From assembly GCA_937916355.1 (NCBI GenBank), contig CALFTM010000070.1, positions 1 to 55,687 on the forward strand: a stretch of 55,687 nt of DNA. Direction: 5' to 3'. This DNA comes from an uncultured Bacteroidales bacterium. GTDB taxonomy: Bacteria > Bacteroidota > Bacteroidia > Bacteroidales > Paludibacteraceae. A program made the translations under genes and the position numbers. Below, piece after piece: positions 25,314 through 34,613 of this stretch. Numbering within the stretch: position 1 is the first letter of the stretch; each line of letters starts with the position of its first letter. Under the pieces are notes generated by a model that made no database searches, had not been told where the DNA came from, and saw only the letters and a program-made list of their open reading frames with translations.

Positions 25314-26450
25314 TTAGTTGCTTTTCAGAGCCCTTTCAAGTCTTACCATGAAATCATCTGCCTCCTCTTTTGTGATGCAGAGAGGCGGAAGGAGACGTAG
25401 CACATTTGTGCCGCTACAGCCTGTGAAGACATGTTGTTCGAACACGAGGTTGTGGCGAATCTCCTTGTGTGGGCAATCCAAGTCGATACCAATCATCAAG
25501 CCCTTTCCTCGCACATCCACGATGTGAGGGAGGTGGGAATTTTTCAGTTGGTCGATTAGGTACTCTCCAACCTTTGCGGCATTCTCCACCAAATTCTCTT
25601 GCTCCATCACGTCGATGACCGCAAGGCCTGCAGCACAGGCGAGGTGGTTTCCTCCAAAGGTTGTTCCCAATTGTCCGTAGATGGGTTTGAATTTAGGAGA
25701 GATTAAGACTGCTCCCATAGGGAATCCGTTACCAATACCCTTAGCTACGGTTATGATGTCGGGTTGAACGTCAAGATGCTGATGAGCAAAGAATTTTCCT
25801 GAACGGCCATATCCGCACTGGATCTCGTCGCAAATCATGACGGTGTCATATTGGTCGCACAGCGCTCTGATGCCTTGGAGGAAATCCTTCTCGATGAGTC
25901 GGATGCCTCCCACTCCTTGTATGCACTCCAAAATTACTGCGCACACATCACCCTTTTCGAGTTCCCTCTTCCATGCGTCAAGGTCATTGATAGGAAGGTA
26001 GGTGACGTGGCCATTGTCGTTGATAGGGGCGATGATTTTAGGGTTGTGGGTCACCTCTACAGCCAAGGAGGTGCGTCCATGGAATGCCTTCTCGATAGAG
26101 AGGACTCTGGTTCTGTTGTTATGGAAAGAGGCCAATTTCAAAGCGTTCTCGTTGGCTTCAGCCCCCGAATTGATAAGGAACAATTGGTAATCTTCGTAGC
26201 CAGAGATACGTCCGACACGTTCCGCAAGGTCAACTTGCAGTTTGTTGATGACCGAATTTGAGTAAAATCCGAGTTGGTTTAGTTGATTATTCAACATCTC
26301 CACATAATGCGGATGGCAGTGACCGATGCTGATTACTGCATGTCCACCATATAGGTCAAGGTACTCTTGTCCCTTTTCGTCCCAAACTTTACATCCTTTT
26401 CCTTTGACGATATTTACGTCAAAAAGAGGATAAACATCGAAAAGCCTCAT
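25314..26450 (-). CDS. argD: Acetylornithine aminotransferase
   Basis: The 378-aa product is a class III aminotransferase. It has LDLYGGHAVISIGHCHP, the GAEANENALKLA cofactor pocket, the ICDEIQCGYGRSGKFF segment and the PLP lysine in VAKGIGNGFPMG. It makes N-acetylornithine in arginine synthesis. Some Bacteroidota use the N-succinyl variant, so the acyl group is not certain. It stands 68 nt upstream of hisIE on the same strand; linkage in one transcript is possible. Confidence 0.88.
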   Translation of the reverse strand: MRLFDVYPLFDVNIVKGKGCKVWDEKGQEYLDLYGGHAVISIGHCHPHYVEMLNNQLNQLGFYSNSVINKLQVDLAERVGRISGYEDYQLFLINSGAEANENALKLASFHNNRTRVLSIEKAFHGRTSLAVEVTHNPKIIAPINDNGHVTYLPINDLDAWKRELEKGDVCAVILECIQGVGGIRLIEKDFLQGIRALCDQYDTVMICDEIQCGYGRSGKFFAHQHLDVQPDIITVAKGIGNGFPMGAVLISPKFKPIYGQLGTTFGGNHLACAAGLAVIDVMEQENLVENAAKVGEYLIDQLKNSHLPHIVDVRGKGLMIGIDLDCPHKEIRHNLVFEQHVFTGCSGTNVLRLLPPLCITKEEADDFMVRLERALKSN

Positions 26451-26585
26451 TTCTCTTAAAAAATTATGCGAGGGTTACCCCTCTGGATTTTAGAATACTT
26501 TGCAAAGGTACAAAAAACTATTTAGCCTCAATAGTATTATGGGAAAAACAATTTCCAACCGAAAGTTATCAGAGGGGACTTCTGT

Positions 26586-28283
26586 TTATTCGCCGTCGAA
26601 CTCCTCTCCACGGAAGTTTCCACCTCTGCGGTTGTTTCCGTAACCATTGTTAAATCTCGATTCGTTTCTGAAATTGTTGCGAGTGTCACCTCTTCTTCCG
26701 TCTCTTCTCTCTTCTTGTTGGCGAGGAGGTCTGAATCCTCCACGACCCTCTCTGCGAGTGAAGCGATCGTCTTCGTGCGACTCTCTCCTATCCCCTCTAT
26801 ATCCGTCAAATTTTTGGTCTCTGCGGTCGAAGTTGCCGTTTCTCCTATCATCTCTGTTGAAACGTTCTCCGTTGTCTCTCCTTCTGAAATCTCCGTTGCG
26901 GTCTGAGAAGTTGCGTCTGCGCTCTTGCCACTCTCTTTGGCGTTCGGCGTAAGCCTGTTGCTTTTCGAATCTCTCATGGCGGCGTGCGCGGTATTCGCTC
27001 AACTCATCTTCGGTAGCCTCTCTTTGCCAGCGGTCTGAGAATGGTCTTAAAAAGACTCCGTTTCTGCTGTTGTGGCTCTCCTCTTCGATTTCGCTTTCCC
27101 ATTTAGGGGCATTAGTGTTGCCCTCATTCTTTTCACGGAGGAAGTCTTCGCGTCTTCCCTTGAAGAGTTCATATTTTCTGAACTCGCATTCAATCGCCCC
27201 GTTAAGGAGAGGGACTTTAACAGAAGGGCGTAGTCCGATGCGGTCGGTAGCCTCACAAGGCGTGGTGATGATCCAAGCCGACATGTCCGTAAAATCTCTT
27301 TTGAGCTTAGTTCCGATCTCCTCGTAAAGAGCGGCGAGGTTCGCAGGTTTCAGGCGTTCGCCGTAAGGAGGGTTGAACATGAGCATGGTCTCCTGCTCAG
27401 GACGGTCGACCGATTGGAATGGAGTGTGGGAAATCTCGATATATTTGCTCATTCCGGCACGTTTCACATTCTCTTCGCAAGCGCGCAGGGCGGCAGACGA
27501 GATGTCAGAAGCATATATCTTATGGTTGAACTCTCTCTCTTCCGACTCATCTTCAAAAAGAGCGTCTAAAATTTCTTGGTTAAAATCAGGCCATTTTTCA
27601 AAAGCGAATCCCTTTCTGTAGATTCCGGGCGCAATGTTAAGTGCCATGAGGGCCGCCTCGATGGCTATTGTTCCCGAACCACACATCGGATCCATGAAGT
27701 CGCACTGACCGTCCCATCCTGCCATCTTCAACATTCCGGCTGCCATCACCTCGTTGAGAGGGGCTTCCGTTTGGCTGACTTTGTATCCGCGCATATACAG
27801 CGGTTCTCCCGAACTGTCCAAAGAGAGTGTGCAGGTCTCGTTGTGGACGTGGATGTTCAGTTGTATGTCTGGATTGTTGATACGAACAGAGGGACGCTCC
27901 CCGTATTTCTCCCTAAAATGGTCTGCTATGGCATCTTTAACCTTGTAAGCCAAAAACTTGGAATGCTTAAATGTCTCGGAATAGACAACAGAATCAATGG
28001 CGAAAGTTTTCTTCGCATCTAAATATTGAGACCAGTCGAATGCCTTTACAATGTCGTAAACCTCTTCGGTGTCTCGTGCTTCAAACTTATGGAAGGGTTT
28101 TAGAATCCTCAAAGCCGTTCGGCACTTGAAATTCGCTTTGTACAACATCTCTTGGTCGCCGTAGAAACGAACTCCCCTTGAGAGTATTTCAACCTCTTCT
28201 GCTCCTAATTCTTGAAGCTCTTTTGCCAATACCTCTTCCAACCCTTGGAATGTTTTGGCTATCATTTCAAATTTGTTCGCCAT
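26586..28283 (-). CDS. THUMP-domain RNA methyltransferase with Arg/Gly-rich tail
   Basis: The 565-aa product has a THUMP domain (about 45-155), a Rossmann methyltransferase domain (about 165-385) with DPMCGSGTIAIEAALMAL and the catalytic MFNPPYGERL, as in RlmL/RlmK N-terminal halves that make m2G in 23S rRNA. From about residue 425 on, a tail of Arg, Gly, Asn, Asp and Glu repeats follows (RRRDNGERFNRDDRRNG and similar, then RGG-type ends). Such tails bind RNA or help phase separation. The tail codons are biased, which also gives long open frames on other reading frames that I reject. Confidence 0.85.
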   Translation of the reverse strand: MANKFEMIAKTFQGLEEVLAKELQELGAEEVEILSRGVRFYGDQEMLYKANFKCRTALRILKPFHKFEARDTEEVYDIVKAFDWSQYLDAKKTFAIDSVVYSETFKHSKFLAYKVKDAIADHFREKYGERPSVRINNPDIQLNIHVHNETCTLSLDSSGEPLYMRGYKVSQTEAPLNEVMAAGMLKMAGWDGQCDFMDPMCGSGTIAIEAALMALNIAPGIYRKGFAFEKWPDFNQEILDALFEDESEEREFNHKIYASDISSAALRACEENVKRAGMSKYIEISHTPFQSVDRPEQETMLMFNPPYGERLKPANLAALYEEIGTKLKRDFTDMSAWIITTPCEATDRIGLRPSVKVPLLNGAIECEFRKYELFKGRREDFLREKNEGNTNAPKWESEIEEESHNSRNGVFLRPFSDRWQREATEDELSEYRARRHERFEKQQAYAERQREWQERRRNFSDRNGDFRRRDNGERFNRDDRRNGNFDRRDQKFDGYRGDRRESHEDDRFTRREGRGGFRPPRQQEERRDGRRGDTRNNFRNESRFNNGYGNNRRGGNFRGEEFDGE

Positions 28284-28311
28284 CTTGTTTTATAACATGG
28301 AAAATAGGTTG

Positions 28312-28319
28312 CAAATTTA
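28312..28319 (-). promoter_or_regulatory. Promoter -7 box for the THUMP methyltransferase
   Basis: The minus strand reads TAAATTTG (28312-28319), 28 nt before the ATG at 28283. The T-rich -33 region is acceptable. It means the methyltransferase does not need the upstream promoter at 28503. Confidence 0.5.
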
Positions 28320-28401
28320 TGAAGAATTTCGGTAAAACGGAAAAAAACTATAAGGTTTTGATTCGACGGAGCGGAAAGGCGTGCGATTTTTGGGAGGAAG
28401 C

Positions 28402-28440
28402 AAAAAAAATCGCGGTTTGCGCTTCTCAGCGCACCGCGAT
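28402..28440 (-). terminator. Strong terminator of the candidate small RNA
   Basis: Nested perfect stems (28410-28440) are followed by a T run on the minus strand (28402-28409). No protein gene ends here. Confidence 0.8.
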
Positions 28441-28496
28441 CCATCTTTAAAGTATAAATGTTTCCTGAGAACGAAAATATTTCTTGTTGTCTTTTG
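28402..28496 (-). ncRNA. Candidate small RNA of about 95 nt
   Basis: On the minus strand a promoter box (28503-28510) would start transcription near 28496. A strong terminator ends it at about 28402: stem ATCGCGGT/ACCGCGAT (28410-28417 with 28433-28440), an inner TGCGC/GCGCA stem, and eight Ts. No convincing start codon and frame lies inside, and the next gene has its own promoter. It could be a regulatory RNA or a leader terminator for the methyltransferase. The existence of an RNA is inferred from promoter plus terminator. Confidence 0.4.
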
Positions 28497-28502
28497 TACT
28501 TA

Positions 28503-28510
28503 CAAAGTTA
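28503..28510 (-). promoter_or_regulatory. Promoter -7 box for the candidate small RNA
   Basis: The minus strand reads TAACTTTG, a perfect TAnnTTTG. A TTG lies 17 nt upstream of it, two short of the usual spacing. Confidence 0.45.
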
Positions 28511-28659
28511 GCTTTTGAGCGTTGCGACAACGGATAATGAGGTTTCATGGAGGGTGGAAAAATGTTACAAATCGCCTTTTTTAGGTGTGGTTTATGTATC
28601 ATTTATGTTACATCAGCAGAAAAAAAGGAGATTTTAGGGTAAAATAGGGTCTAATTTTT

Positions 28660-28667
28660 TAACTTTG
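28660..28667 (+). promoter_or_regulatory. Promoter -7 box for rdgB
   Basis: TAACTTTG matches TAnnTTTG and lies 71 nt before the rdgB ATG. The -33 region is TTTTAG at 22 nt distance, so that element is weak. Confidence 0.5.
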
Positions 28668-28738
28668 CACCAAAAGGAGGTTGCGTCTTTTTTTGGGGCA
28701 AAAAACCTCTTTGAGTGTAAATTCTAATTAATAAAGAG

Positions 28739-29320
28739 ATGAAAGAATTAGTTCTTGCAACCAATAATCCACATAAAGTAGAGGAGATACGGAATATTTT
28801 AGGATCTTCTTTATCAATCAAAACGCTCAATGAACTGGGATTTTTTGAGGATATTCCGGAAAATTCACCAACATTGCAGGGCAATGCCAGTCAAAAGTCG
28901 CATTTCTTGTTTGACAAATTCGGGTGCAACTGTTTTGCTGATGACACCGGATTGGAGGTTGAGGCTTTGGATGGTGCGCCGGGCATCTATTCAGCTCGCT
29001 ATGCGGGAGAGGCGAAAGACCCTGAGGCGAATATGCGGAAATTGTTGAAGGAGTTGGAGGGAAAGGAGAGTCGCAAGGCTCGCTTCCGCACTGTCATATC
29101 CCTTATTTGGGAAGGTCAGGAGTATTTTTTCGAGGGAATCGTCGAGGGAGTGATTCTAACCGAGAAGAGAGGGGAAGAGGGGTTTGGTTACGACCCGATA
29201 TTCCAGCCTGATGGCTACGACCGTTCGTTTGCGCAACTTACTATGCAGGAGAAGAATGAGATAAGTCACAGAGGACGTGCAGTTCAGAAGTTGTTGCAGT
29301 TCTTACAATCTGTTATTTGA
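28739..29320 (+). CDS. rdgB: Non-canonical purine NTP pyrophosphatase
   Basis: The 193-aa product is a HAM1/RdgB enzyme that removes ITP, dITP and XTP from nucleotide pools. It has the substrate loop ATNNPHKVEEIRNIL, CFADDTGLEVEALDGAPGIYSARYAG (metal-binding Asp), GFGYDPIFQPDGY and the closing SHRGRAVQKL. The length fits the family. The next gene starts close after its stop codon, so porZ is probably co-transcribed. Confidence 0.95.
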   Translation: MKELVLATNNPHKVEEIRNILGSSLSIKTLNELGFFEDIPENSPTLQGNASQKSHFLFDKFGCNCFADDTGLEVEALDGAPGIYSARYAGEAKDPEANMRKLLKELEGKESRKARFRTVISLIWEGQEYFFEGIVEGVILTEKRGEEGFGYDPIFQPDGYDRSFAQLTMQEKNEISHRGRAVQKLLQFLQSVI

Positions 29321-29337
29321 TAAAAAAACGTAAAGGC

Positions 29338-31677
29338 ATGAAGAAAAGAGCATCCTATTTTATATGCAAGACCATCTTTGCGTGTGTCGCATTATTCTCT
29401 TTCATGAACCTATCCGCGCAGGAGATGGGGAAGTGGAAGTCCTATCTCTCGTATAGTCAGGTGTCGGAGGTGTTGTTGGCGAAAGACAAAGTCTACGCCC
29501 TTTCTGATGGAGCTCTTTTTTCTGTTGATGTGGAATATGAAAGTGTACAGGTCTACACGAAAGTCGAGGGACTATCGGATGGGGAGATCGTCCATTTGGG
29601 TTACAATGAGGATTTGGACAAACTTGTGATTGTCTATGCAAATGGGAACATTGACCTTTTAGAGGGCGACCAGATTACCAATATTTCTGATTTGAAAAGG
29701 AAGGAGATCAACGGAAAGAATGTCCATTCTATCGTGTGTCACGGAAAATATGCGTACCTCTCTTGCGGATTGGGAATTGTAGTGGTGGATGTGAAAAAGG
29801 AGGAGATTGCCGATACTTATATTATAGGAGCGAATGGAGGATTCCTTGCGACGTATAAGGTGGAGATTGTGGGGGATTCCATATATGCCCATACAGAGAC
29901 AGGGATTTTGTCCGCTTATTCAAAAGACCCTAATTTGTCGAATTATGAGAAATGGAAGAAAAGAGAGTTCTCGAAAGATGCTGTGAAGACAATTGCGAGG
30001 AGGGGCGACCATTTGGTGGTTGTCGTGCCGGATTCCGTTCTAGAGGTTCAGAGTGATGGAGTGAAAAAGATTCATGAAAACGAAGGATTTGGTTTTATCT
30101 CTTCGTCAGACAAAAGTATGACCATCTGTGATAATGACACAATATATACCTACATGGCAGGTGATGGTGGAGTGGAGAAATTCTACCTTCCATATTGTCG
30201 TGCCGGTGTCCGGTCGGACATCAGTGGCGACTACTGGTTGGCGTGTTCACCCTCTCATGTCGAGAATGGGTATGGAAATTATAATTTGTATAAATTCAAC
30301 AAGAAAGGGGAGTCGCAGAATCGTTTTACACCCAATGGCCCAATTAATTCGAGACCGGGTTTCATGAAATTCGACCAAGGCATTCTGATTTTGGGTAGTG
30401 GCGGACCATTTGATTTGCCGGGGGTGCATGTGCCGGGTGTTTTGCAGATTTATGAAAATGGAGAATGGACGATACTTCGCAGTCCGGATTTCGCTCAGAA
30501 GAATATTTTCCATCCGAATAGTTTCTGCAATTTTGAGAATGTCTTGGATGCGGTGGTTGACCCGAACGATCCACGTCGCATCTACATCGCTTCATGGCAA
30601 TCCTTATTTGAATTGTATGACAAAAAACCGGTGGTTCAGTATTGGACGGAAAATTCCACTTTAGCGAACATTACCCAGCAGATTCTTGTGGACGGACTCT
30701 GTTTTGACAAGGAGGGAAATCTCTGGATGGGGAATATGCTCTCCGAGACAGCGGTCAATGTGAAGAAAACAGATGGTACTTGGGGGGCTTATTCATATCC
30801 GGAGTTGGTGAATAAAGCGACTTTGAAAGAGACATTTGTTAGCAGCAATGGTTTCCTCTGGTTTTTGGCACCTCGTGTAGGGGCGGGTGTTGCGGTGATT
30901 GACCAGCGAGGAACACCGTTCATCAGTTCGGATGATAAATTTGAGTTTTTCGGTTCTCTGAAGGATGAAGATGGGAATACCGTTACGCCAAGTTCGTTCC
31001 GTTCCATCGCAGAAGACAATGATGGTGCGATTTGGATCGGGACTTCGTCGGGTCCGTTCATTGTAAGCGACCCCGATCATATCTTTGATTCAGATTTCCG
31101 ATTCAAACGTATAAAAATCACCAGAGAGGATAATGAGAATTATGCCGACTATCTCTTAGGGAGCGACCAAATTAATGCGATAGTGGTAGATGCCGGTAAT
31201 AGGAAGTGGATAGGCTCTGCTACTTCGGGACTATATTTGCTTTCACCGGATGGAAAGGAGACTCTCAAACGGTTTAATACAGAAAATAGTCCGCTGACCT
31301 CCAATGCGATTGTGGATTTAGCGATGAACCACGAGACGGGAGAGTTGTTTGTAGCGACTTCCGCAGGGGTCTTCTCCTATATGACGGATGCTTCCGAAGC
31401 ACAGGAGACTTATAACCACGTGACGGTATATCCTAATCCGGTGACACCAGATTACGACGGTGACGTGGTCGTGAGGGGATTGATGGAAAACAGTATCGTT
31501 AGGATTGCAGATGCCGAGGGGCAGGCGGTCTATGAGGGTTACTCCAATGGAGGTACTTTTGTGTGGGACGGAAAGAATTTCAACCAACAGAGAGTTGCCA
31601 CAGGAGTCTATTTCATCTTTGCGACCGTAGATGATGGAAGTCAGAAGATGGTCGCGAAAGTAGCGTTTGTGCGTTAA
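29338..31677 (+). CDS. porZ: PorZ-like type IX secretion component
   Basis: The product of about 779 aa has a signal peptide (ending FMNLSAQ), two beta-propeller-type repeat regions (about 25-680) with two-component-propeller motifs such as DNDGAIWIGTSSGPFIV and EGNLWMGNM, and a type A C-terminal sorting domain (VTVYPNPVTPDYDGD, ATGVYFIFATVDD, AKVAFV). The N-terminal WKSYLSYSQVSEVLLAKDKVYAL start and the length are those of PorZ, the surface protein that brings A-LPS to the sortase of the T9SS attachment complex in Porphyromonas. I chose the ATG at 29338, which begins the signal peptide. The downstream neighbour is tsaE. Confidence 0.82.
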   Translation: MKKRASYFICKTIFACVALFSFMNLSAQEMGKWKSYLSYSQVSEVLLAKDKVYALSDGALFSVDVEYESVQVYTKVEGLSDGEIVHLGYNEDLDKLVIVYANGNIDLLEGDQITNISDLKRKEINGKNVHSIVCHGKYAYLSCGLGIVVVDVKKEEIADTYIIGANGGFLATYKVEIVGDSIYAHTETGILSAYSKDPNLSNYEKWKKREFSKDAVKTIARRGDHLVVVVPDSVLEVQSDGVKKIHENEGFGFISSSDKSMTICDNDTIYTYMAGDGGVEKFYLPYCRAGVRSDISGDYWLACSPSHVENGYGNYNLYKFNKKGESQNRFTPNGPINSRPGFMKFDQGILILGSGGPFDLPGVHVPGVLQIYENGEWTILRSPDFAQKNIFHPNSFCNFENVLDAVVDPNDPRRIYIASWQSLFELYDKKPVVQYWTENSTLANITQQILVDGLCFDKEGNLWMGNMLSETAVNVKKTDGTWGAYSYPELVNKATLKETFVSSNGFLWFLAPRVGAGVAVIDQRGTPFISSDDKFEFFGSLKDEDGNTVTPSSFRSIAEDNDGAIWIGTSSGPFIVSDPDHIFDSDFRFKRIKITREDNENYADYLLGSDQINAIVVDAGNRKWIGSATSGLYLLSPDGKETLKRFNTENSPLTSNAIVDLAMNHETGELFVATSAGVFSYMTDASEAQETYNHVTVYPNPVTPDYDGDVVVRGLMENSIVRIADAEGQAVYEGYSNGGTFVWDGKNFNQQRVATGVYFIFATVDDGSQKMVAKVAFVR

Positions 31678-31705
31678 ATGAAGATTTAAGAAAGTAGCCG
31701 AAAGG

Positions 31706-32128
31706 ATGAGAATAGAAAGTTTAGAGACAATCAGAAAAACCGCCAGAGAATTTATCAAGACGGTCATCGAGCAGGGTCGTGGGAGAGTATTTCTCTTCTA
31801 TGGTTCGATGGGAGCGGGAAAGACCACCTTTATTCGTGCGATATGCGAAGAGTTGGGGGTGGAAGAGAGTGTGAACAGTCCGACGTTCGCCATTGTGAAC
31901 GAGTATCGTACGGGCGAAGGCGACCCGATATATCATTTCGACTTCTATCGGATCAATAAAGAAGAGGAGGCTTACGATTTCGGTTATGAGGATTATTTCT
32001 ACAGCGGAGATTTATGTTTTGTGGAATGGCCGGAAAAAATCGAGAATCTTCTGCCGGAGGATGCGGTGACGGTTTCCATCACTGAATTGCCAGATGGGAC
32101 ACGGGAGGTTGCTGTAGGTGAATTGTGA
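31706..32128 (+). CDS. tsaE: tRNA threonylcarbamoyladenosine synthesis ATPase
   Basis: The 140-aa product has the TsaE Walker A GSMGAGKTTFIRA and the family motif NSPTFAIVNEY, followed by HFDFYRI and FVEWPEKI. It works with TsaB and TsaD to make t6A37 in tRNAs that read ANN codons. It is 28 nt after porZ and 20 nt before a glycosyltransferase gene, so the block may be one long operon. Confidence 0.93.
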   Translation: MRIESLETIRKTAREFIKTVIEQGRGRVFLFYGSMGAGKTTFIRAICEELGVEESVNSPTFAIVNEYRTGEGDPIYHFDFYRINKEEEAYDFGYEDYFYSGDLCFVEWPEKIENLLPEDAVTVSITELPDGTREVAVGEL

Positions 32129-32148
32129 ATATCCAAAAGCGATAATAG

Positions 32149-33267
32149 ATGAGAATCGGTTTTGATGCTAAACGTGCTTTTTTCAATAGCAGAGGTCTCG
32201 GCAATTATAGTCGGGACACGATTCGTATATTGACTCAGGTGGAAAGTGAGAACCGGTACTTTCTATATTCTCCTAAAAAAGAGCAGAAAATCGGTTTTGC
32301 ATACAATCGGGACAATTCAGAGGTTCGCACACCGGAGGGGTGGCATTCTATCTCCTCTGCTCTGTGGCGCACACGGTTCGTGTGCGAAGATATTCGCAGA
32401 GACCAGCTCGACATCTATCATGGGTTGAGCCATGAGTTGCCCTACGGAATTGAAAAGACGGGAGTCCGCTCAGTGGTTACGATGCACGATTTGATTTTTT
32501 TAAAGAATCCGGAGTTGTTCCCTTTTTTTGATCGTTATACATTCAAAAAGAAATATACGCATGGTTGTCGGATTGCAGATCGTGTGATTGCGATCAGTGA
32601 AGAGACAAAGTCCGACCTAATCAACTATTTGGGAGAGAAGGAGGAGCGGATAGATGTGGTATATCAAGGCTGCAACCCGATTTTTCATCAGCCAGTGGAG
32701 GAGGAGGTTTTGCAAAAAGCCTGTGCCAGATATTTACTGCCGGAGCAGTTCATGCTGATTGTCTGTGCGATAGAAAAACGGAAGAACCATCAGCTCATTT
32801 TGAAGGCGATGCGGAATCCTCGTGTCGACCTGCCTTTGGTGGTGGTCGGTCGGTCTTCCGAATATCAAAAGGAGTTGTTCGATATGATTCGGGAATATGG
32901 GTTGGAAAAGAGAGTACTCTTTTTGAACGAAGTGGAGACTGCCCAATTGCCAGCCCTTTACAAATTATCATCATTGTTTGTCTACCCCTCTTTTTATGAG
33001 GGTTTCGGCATTCCGATTCTGGAGGCATTGACGATGGGGGTGCCGGTGATAACCTCTAAAGGCAGTTGCTTTAAAGAGACTGGTGGAGAGGCTGCTTGCT
33101 ATATTGACCCTCATGATGATGAGGAGTTGTCGGAGAATATCGTAAAAATCCTTTCTGATGATGATATAAGAGGTGCGATGGTCAAAGAGGGTTTGCTGCA
33201 TGCAGGTAAGTTTTCAGACGCTTCCATCGCACAAAATTTATTCAGAACCTATAAAAAAATATTATAA
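32149..33267 (+). CDS. Glycosyltransferase family 4
   Basis: The 372-aa product is a GT-B glycosyltransferase. The acceptor side starts MRIGFDAKRAFFNSRGLGNYSR; the donor side has the E-x7-E motif in YPSFYEGFGIPILEALTMGVPVIT. It transfers a sugar from a nucleotide sugar to an unknown acceptor, perhaps for surface polysaccharide. The helicase gene follows after 8 nt. Confidence 0.88.
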   Translation: MRIGFDAKRAFFNSRGLGNYSRDTIRILTQVESENRYFLYSPKKEQKIGFAYNRDNSEVRTPEGWHSISSALWRTRFVCEDIRRDQLDIYHGLSHELPYGIEKTGVRSVVTMHDLIFLKNPELFPFFDRYTFKKKYTHGCRIADRVIAISEETKSDLINYLGEKEERIDVVYQGCNPIFHQPVEEEVLQKACARYLLPEQFMLIVCAIEKRKNHQLILKAMRNPRVDLPLVVVGRSSEYQKELFDMIREYGLEKRVLFLNEVETAQLPALYKLSSLFVYPSFYEGFGIPILEALTMGVPVITSKGSCFKETGGEAACYIDPHDDEELSENIVKILSDDDIRGAMVKEGLLHAGKFSDASIAQNLFRTYKKIL

Positions 33268-33275
33268 AAAATCAG

Positions 33276-34595
33276 ATGAACGATTTAATCAGCCAAACAT
33301 TAAAGGGGATTGGCATTGAGAAACTGAACGAGATGCAGGAAGCCTCCTTGAAAGCGAACGAGTCGGGGCGCGATGTGATCCTTCTGTCGCCTACGGGTTC
33401 GGGCAAGACACTTGCGTTCCTTCTTCCACTGTTGAAGCAGATGAAGGGAGACCAGCAGGGCGTGCAGGCTCTTGTCATCGCACCTTCACGCGAATTGGCG
33501 TTGCAGATTGAAGAGGTTTTCAAATCTTTTAAATCCTCGTTTAGGGTGGTTTGTTGTTATGGCGGACACTCATTCGACTTAGAAAAGCGTTCGTTGCAGA
33601 ATCCTCCCGCACTTGTGGTGGGGACTCCGGGACGTTTGCTCGACCATATCGAGCAGGGAAGTTTGAACACCGACACCATCCGCTTCCTTGTATTGGATGA
33701 GTTTGATAAAGCGTTGGAGTTGGGCTTCCAAGAGGAGATGTCGGACATTATCCGACAATTGCCTAATTTGAAAAAGAGAATGCTTCTCTCTGCCACAAAG
33801 GCGGAAGAGATTCCCGCTTTCGTGAAGATTCACCATCCGATGATACTCGAATTTTTTGGTGAAAAGGGACAGGAGATCAGGTTGAACCGCCACATCGTTC
33901 GTTCGCCTGAAAAGGATAAGTTGGAGACTCTTCTCAAACTGGTGACTAAAATTGGGAATGAGCCGACACTCATCTTTGTCAATTACCGTGAGTCGGTCGA
34001 TCGGGTGGCGACATTCCTTCGTAAGAAAGGTGCAGATTGCAAAGCCTTCCATGGTGGAATGGAGCAGCAGGACCGTGAAAAATCACTCTTCCAATTCAAA
34101 AGCGGAACATCCTACCTGATGGTGTCGACTGACCTTGCCTCTCGTGGATTGGACATTTTGGACGTGAAACACGTTGTCCACTACCATCTGCCGCTCAATC
34201 AGGAGGCTTACACGCATCGAAACGGACGAACCGCGCGTATGCACGCAGAGGGTAACGCCTACATCATCCTACATGGAGAGGAGTATCTGCCAGAGTACCT
34301 CAATGAGGAGGATTTCGCAGATTTCGTTCTACCGGAAGCTCCACTCGCTCTCAAACCGTCACAGTGGGTTACAATCTACATTGGTAAGGGAAAAAGGGAT
34401 AAGATCAGCAAAGGAGATATTGCAGGCTTCCTGATGAAAAAAGGATTGCTGGAGAAACAGCAGGTCGGTGTCATCGAGGTGCAGGAGCAGTGTGCTTTCG
34501 CTTCCATTCCGAGAAGTGAGGTGAAGGCAGTCTTGAAAAGGATTCAGAATGAAAAGATAAAAGGCATTAAAACCATTTTCGAGGAAAGTAAATAG
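33276..34595 (+). CDS. DbpA-like DEAD-box RNA helicase with a DEFD motif II
   Basis: The 439-aa product has helicase motifs in order: SPTGSGKT (I), PSRELALQ (Ia), GTPGRLLDH (Ib), VLDEFDKALELGF (II), SATK (III), VSTDLASRGLDI (V) and HRNGRTAR (VI). The C-terminal 75 residues (SQWVTIYIGKGKRDKISKGDI onward) resemble the DbpA RRM-like domain that directs the enzyme to hairpin 92 of 23S rRNA. Motif II is DEFD where most family members have DEAD. Variants of this kind occur in Bacteroidota. Function in large-subunit assembly is inferred. Confidence 0.88.
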   Translation: MNDLISQTLKGIGIEKLNEMQEASLKANESGRDVILLSPTGSGKTLAFLLPLLKQMKGDQQGVQALVIAPSRELALQIEEVFKSFKSSFRVVCCYGGHSFDLEKRSLQNPPALVVGTPGRLLDHIEQGSLNTDTIRFLVLDEFDKALELGFQEEMSDIIRQLPNLKKRMLLSATKAEEIPAFVKIHHPMILEFFGEKGQEIRLNRHIVRSPEKDKLETLLKLVTKIGNEPTLIFVNYRESVDRVATFLRKKGADCKAFHGGMEQQDREKSLFQFKSGTSYLMVSTDLASRGLDILDVKHVVHYHLPLNQEAYTHRNGRTARMHAEGNAYIILHGEEYLPEYLNEEDFADFVLPEAPLALKPSQWVTIYIGKGKRDKISKGDIAGFLMKKGLLEKQQVGVIEVQEQCAFASIPRSEVKAVLKRIQNEKIKGIKTIFEESK

Positions 34596-34613
34596 TTTTT
34601 ATAGATATACAAG

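Noticed and set aside
26537..26977. 146-codon minus-strand frame rich in Thr, Glu and Ser overlapping the methyltransferase tail
   Set aside because: It is a frame shadow caused by the Arg/Gly-rich codon bias of the true gene.
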